Source: an uncultured Methanomassiliicoccales archaeon (GTDB taxonomy: Archaea > Thermoplasmatota > Thermoplasmata > Methanomassiliicoccales > Methanomethylophilaceae). Taken from it: a stretch of DNA of 64,000 nucleotides. The notes beneath the pieces were generated by a model. The model saw only the letters and a program-made list of their open reading frames with translations. It did no database searches and was not told where the DNA came from. Where the stretch lies: contig CASEZY010000001.1 of assembly GCA_949292635.1 (NCBI GenBank), forward strand, positions 62,001 through 126,000, read 5' to 3'. How positions within the stretch are numbered: position 1 is the stretch's first letter; each line of letters begins with the position of its first letter. Made by a program: the position numbers and the translations under genes. Shown here piece by piece: positions 61,082 through 64,000 of this stretch.

Positions 61082-62050
61082 TCAGACATAGGTGCTCACA
61101 TAACCGAGGAATGGCTGTGCGTTGGCACCGTAAAGATCGGAGTGGAGGCCCCCTATGCTCCATCCGGGGGCTGTGGTCTCGCAGAAGTAGTATGTCGCAC
61201 CCCCCTTCATGACGGAAAAGACCGAGGTACCGCTGACCGTAGATGAAAGACTGACGCCCGCCATGGCATGTGACGGCATGAGAATGATGCAAGCCCCGGT
61301 GATGTAGTCGGCGGGAGCGAAGACCCTGTCATCCTGATATGTGAGCGTGCTCATACAGTCGTAGACCGCCGCCAACAGGAGGGAGGAATCCTCGCAGTCC
61401 CCCTTGCCGATATAGAGGGACTCCACAGGCAAGCACCAGTATTCACCCTGGCCGTGAGTCACCACATCATCCTCGTATTCGATAGCGTTGGAGACGAAGG
61501 ACAGCAGATAGTTCGCGAAGGACTCGGCGTTGCCGTAGCGCTGCATGTTCTGAGTACTCGAACTCAAGAAGTCCGAATACTCCTTCCACAAAGCGTCGCA
61601 CAGTTTCGTCACCGTTCTTCCGACCACCACGTACTCCGAAACGGCATGCGTGGTGGAACTGCTCTGCTCGAATGCCGACCCCTCACGGGGGAGGGTGCTG
61701 GAGTTGGCGGCGTTCAGATCTGCCTCGTCGATGGTCAGCGATATCGAGAACGTATGCGCCTGCGTCGACGGATCGGTGATTCCGGGCACGGTCCATGAAT
61801 ATGATTTGTCCAGGTCGGTGTGCTGAGGTGTGGGGGATACCGGGTTCAAGAACCCGGTGACCATGGGCACCACCAGCATCACGCAGAGTGCCAGTATCAG
61901 CAGGGTAATCAGCGAACCGCCGCGGCCCTGTTCCTGCGGAGACGCCTGATTGGGGTCCACCCAATCCGAATCGGACAGCGTACGCCCGCAACGACGACAG
62001 AAGCTGTCGGTGTCGTCCCAGAGGGATCCGCATTCGGGGCACCTGCGCAT
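61082..62050 (-). CDS. Zinc-ribbon membrane protein with transglutaminase-like domain
   Basis: A 322-residue protein with an N-terminal zinc ribbon (CPECG...CRRCG), one membrane helix (about residues 46-67) and a C-terminal domain. GKGDCEDSSLLLAAVYD has the cysteine and acidic pattern of transglutaminase-like cysteine proteases; PSHAMAGV gives a later histidine. It is probably an extracellular domain anchored in the membrane. Start at the ATG 62050; it is divergent from cca. Confidence 0.78.
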   Translation of the reverse strand: MRRCPECGSLWDDTDSFCRRCGRTLSDSDWVDPNQASPQEQGRGGSLITLLILALCVMLVVPMVTGFLNPVSPTPQHTDLDKSYSWTVPGITDPSTQAHTFSISLTIDEADLNAANSSTLPREGSAFEQSSSTTHAVSEYVVVGRTVTKLCDALWKEYSDFLSSSTQNMQRYGNAESFANYLLSFVSNAIEYEDDVVTHGQGEYWCLPVESLYIGKGDCEDSSLLLAAVYDCMSTLTYQDDRVFAPADYITGACIILMPSHAMAGVSLSSTVSGTSVFSVMKGGATYYFCETTAPGWSIGGLHSDLYGANAQPFLGYVSTYV

Positions 62051-62126
62051 GTTCCACAATCTACGGCGTGATATTAAAACGTGGCACGACGAACGTATAA
62101 TTATCGTGAACCGCATCGCGTGGGAC

Positions 62127-63449
62127 ATGGAGCCCGAGGATGAGGTGCTCAGACGCATCGTCCCCACCCCCGAGGAGTGTGGGGAGATCGTCGGCACGGC
62201 GGAGAGCCTGAAGAAGGCCGCAGAGGAGTATTTCGCGGCCAAGGGCATCGACGTCTCCGTCAGATACGTGGGCTCGGTGGCCAAGGGCACCTTCCTCAGG
62301 GACCCCGATGTCGATCTGTTCATCATGTTCCCGGAGTCCGTGCCCAAGACGGATATGGAGCGCCTGGGCATCGAGGCGGGCATCGACCTCATCGACGGCC
62401 GCATGATGTATGCGGAACACCCGTACACCACCGGCAACTATCGGGGGCTCTCAGTGGATCTTGTTCCCTGCTATGCCGTGGATTCCGCTGAGCACCTGCA
62501 GACCTCGGTGGACCGCACCCCGTTCCATACCGATTACATACTGTCGCACACGGACCCCACCCTCAGGGACCAGATGAGACTGACCAAGAAGTTCATGAAG
62601 GGCATCGGCACCTACGGCGCCGAACCCGATGTGAGGGGATTCTCGGGATACCTGTGCGAGGTGCTCACCCTGCACTACGGAGGATTCAGGGAACTGCTGA
62701 AGGCCGCGTCGTCCTGGAGGGAAGGCACGGTCATCGTCCAGGAGAAAAGGGGCCCGGACATGGACGCTCCGCTGGTGCTGTACGACCCGGTGGACCGCAA
62801 GAGGAATGTGGCATCCGCGGTGCACCTGGACACCATGTGCCGCTTCATCATGGCCGCACGCGAGTATCTGGCACATCCTGACCTCAAGTTCTTCTTCCCC
62901 TCACCCCGCAAACTGATGGACAGGGAGGAGGTCATGAGGACCATAGAGGAACGTGGCACAAGATTCCTGACGGTCACCTTCTCCAACCCCGGCATAATAG
63001 AGGAGAACCTGCAGGCCCAGATCTGGAAGAGCCAGTACGCACTGCTTCGCAGGTTGGGGGAGAACGGCTTCGGTCCGCTGATGGCCGCCCACGGCTACGA
63101 CAACGACCGCGTGACCATCATCTTCGAGATGGAGAGGGACGTTCTGTCCAAGCTCCACCGCCACGCAGGCCCGCCTGTGTGGATCGGCACGTCATCCAAC
63201 TTCCTGGAGAAGTGGAAGGACAACCCCTGCGGCCAGCCCTTCATAGAGGCTGGCAGATGGAACGTCGTCGCCGAACGCGGTCTTCGCACCGCCCCGGAGG
63301 TATTGGCGTCGGAGATACACAGGTCCGGCATCGGCAAGGACCTGGATCAGAGCTCTGTATGCTTCACCGGCCACGATGGAACGGTGGCGGAAGGGGATCT
63401 GGCACTCCTCACCGAGATACTCGATCCCAGGGAACCCTGGGAGTTCTGA
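62127..63449 (+). CDS. cca: CCA-adding enzyme, archaeal class I tRNA nucleotidyltransferase
   Basis: A 440-residue enzyme adding or repairing the 3' CCA of tRNA. RYVGSVAKGTFLRDPDVDLFIMFP has the nucleotidyltransferase GS...DxD motif; the third carboxylate is in LSVDLVPCY. The neck and tail domains follow. ATG 62127 fits a TATA box (GTATAATTA) about 26 bases upstream; a GTG at 62106 is the alternative. Some tRNA genes here (tRNA-Pro) lack an encoded CCA and depend on it. Confidence 0.94.
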   Translation: MEPEDEVLRRIVPTPEECGEIVGTAESLKKAAEEYFAAKGIDVSVRYVGSVAKGTFLRDPDVDLFIMFPESVPKTDMERLGIEAGIDLIDGRMMYAEHPYTTGNYRGLSVDLVPCYAVDSAEHLQTSVDRTPFHTDYILSHTDPTLRDQMRLTKKFMKGIGTYGAEPDVRGFSGYLCEVLTLHYGGFRELLKAASSWREGTVIVQEKRGPDMDAPLVLYDPVDRKRNVASAVHLDTMCRFIMAAREYLAHPDLKFFFPSPRKLMDREEVMRTIEERGTRFLTVTFSNPGIIEENLQAQIWKSQYALLRRLGENGFGPLMAAHGYDNDRVTIIFEMERDVLSKLHRHAGPPVWIGTSSNFLEKWKDNPCGQPFIEAGRWNVVAERGLRTAPEVLASEIHRSGIGKDLDQSSVCFTGHDGTVAEGDLALLTEILDPREPWEF

Positions 63450-63491
63450 ACGAAATCTAGAATCGGGGTAAGATGTTTGATCCATCCCCCT

Positions 63492-63848
63492 TCAGATGAA
63501 GGGAGGGTTGATCACGAGGGTCCAGACACCAATGGTCAGCAGGAGATACAGGATGTAGTTCCCCAGCATGGTCTTGGTCTCCACCAGGTCGGTGTCGAAC
63601 CTGATCAGGCGCAGGAATGGCTTCATGCCGGCCAGCACGACGAACATCAGAACGAGACCGCCGACCCAGTTCCAGATGTTGGTGATGCATCCGGCGCATA
63701 CGCCCACGACAACGGCCAATATGGCGATGATGATGGTGACCTTCGTCCCGTACAGATCCTTGTAGATGTACTCCTTCTCATCGAACTCGGGGGGTACGAA
63801 CTCGTACTCGGGCTCCTTGGGCTCCCCTACCTTCCTCTTCTTGGCCAT
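63492..63848 (-). CDS. Small membrane protein of unknown function
   Basis: A 118-residue protein. The first 35 residues are charged and cytosolic-like (KKRKVGEPKEPEYEFVPPEF). Two or three hydrophobic helices follow (KVTIIIAILAVVVGVCAGCI, VGGLVLMFVVLAGM, YILYLLLTIGVWTLVI). No family was recognised. A TTTATATG box lies just before the start. Confidence 0.6.
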   Translation of the reverse strand: MAKKRKVGEPKEPEYEFVPPEFDEKEYIYKDLYGTKVTIIIAILAVVVGVCAGCITNIWNWVGGLVLMFVVLAGMKPFLRLIRFDTDLVETKTMLGNYILYLLLTIGVWTLVINPPFI

Positions 63849-63970
63849 CGCGCATGAATCCTACCCTTTCATATAAAGGCTTTGGGAGAAGCGAATTCGG
63901 CGGTATTCGGTCACCCCTCCCGAATCGGTTTAAATAACGCGAACCACTGACATGGGATGGAGGTCATAAT

Positions 63971-64000
63971 ATGGTCGCAGAGAAAACCCTCGAAGATATA
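63971..64000 (+). CDS. Start of a gene cut by the window end
   Basis: ATG 63971 is preceded by GGAGGTCATAAT, and TTTAAATAA at about 63929-63937 is a TATA box. Only MVAEKTLEDI is visible, so the product cannot be named. Confidence 0.55.
   Translation, partial: MVAEKTLEDI

Overview
The window is archaeal chromosomal DNA from a GC-rich methanogen, most likely a member of the Methanomassiliicoccales. Archaeal markers include a complete small-gene set for translation and rRNA/tRNA processing (L44e, S27e, aIF2-alpha, Nop10, archaeal NAC, Bud32, class I CCA-adding enzyme), isopentenyl phosphate kinase with type 2 IPP isomerase and a prenyl synthase, RadB, MptA (methanopterin synthesis), ArfB (F420/riboflavin synthesis), an intron-containing tRNA-Tyr and TATA-box promoters with many leaderless starts. 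A methylcobamide:CoM methyltransferase points to methyl-dependent methanogenesis. A 5S rRNA gene standing alone, away from 16S/23S, and several bacterial-type genes (AspRS, Fpg/MutM, cardiolipin synthase, paired SMR exporters) fit a gut-associated Thermoplasmata lineage. Genus is not resolved.

Layout. 1-1.8 kb: end of a flavin disulfide reductase and an archaeal relative of the human CDIN1 nuclease. 1.8-6.2 kb: leuACDB operon. 6.4-8.2 kb: ammonium transporter plus PII. 8.4-19.5 kb: initiator tRNA, RNase HII, MptA, gatCAB, bacterial-type AspRS, chorismate mutase-TyrA, an Lrp regulator, AlaX, NAC, HypC. 19.5-25.5 kb: 5S rRNA, isoprenoid operon, RadB, Bud32-XTPase. 25.5-28.6 kb: tRNA-Pro followed by two AAA/DUF4143 ATPases in AT-richer DNA with repeats. 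28.7-35.2 kb: Fpg, SMR pair, peroxiredoxin-like protein, Dph6-like, ArfB, RpiA and the L44e-S27e-aIF2a-Nop10-PAC2 operon. 35.3-38 kb: a decayed membrane-protein gene, tRNA-Tyr with intron and a third DUF4143 ATPase behind three short palindromes. 38-47.4 kb: HdrD/GlpC-like Fe-S protein, PEBP, drug exporter with MarR, Dus, then a methyltransferase-regulator-MFS locus carrying two identical palindromes, and a flavodoxin. 47.5-53.1 kb: phosphate locus pstS-pstCA-pstB-phoU-abrB/phoU. 53.1-64 kb: ferredoxin, thioesterase, AGCS symporter, cardiolipin synthase, PHP and 5'-deoxyadenosine deaminase, metallo-hydrolase, two zinc-ribbon membrane proteins, CCA-adding enzyme.

How parts work together. One inverted repeat, TAGAC-N4-GTCYA, occurs before leuA and amt and twice before the Lrp gene, which suggests an Lrp circuit joining leucine synthesis, ammonium uptake and tyrosine synthesis. 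In the phosphate locus the binding protein PstS appears circularly permuted and the two permeases are fused; AT-rich motifs are shared between the pstS promoter and the AbrB-PhoU gene. The twin CGAACATGTTCG palindromes tie a methyltransferase and an MFS transporter to the HTH regulator lying between them. The three DUF4143 ATPases each have a different short repeat system upstream, and the islands lie beside tRNA genes.
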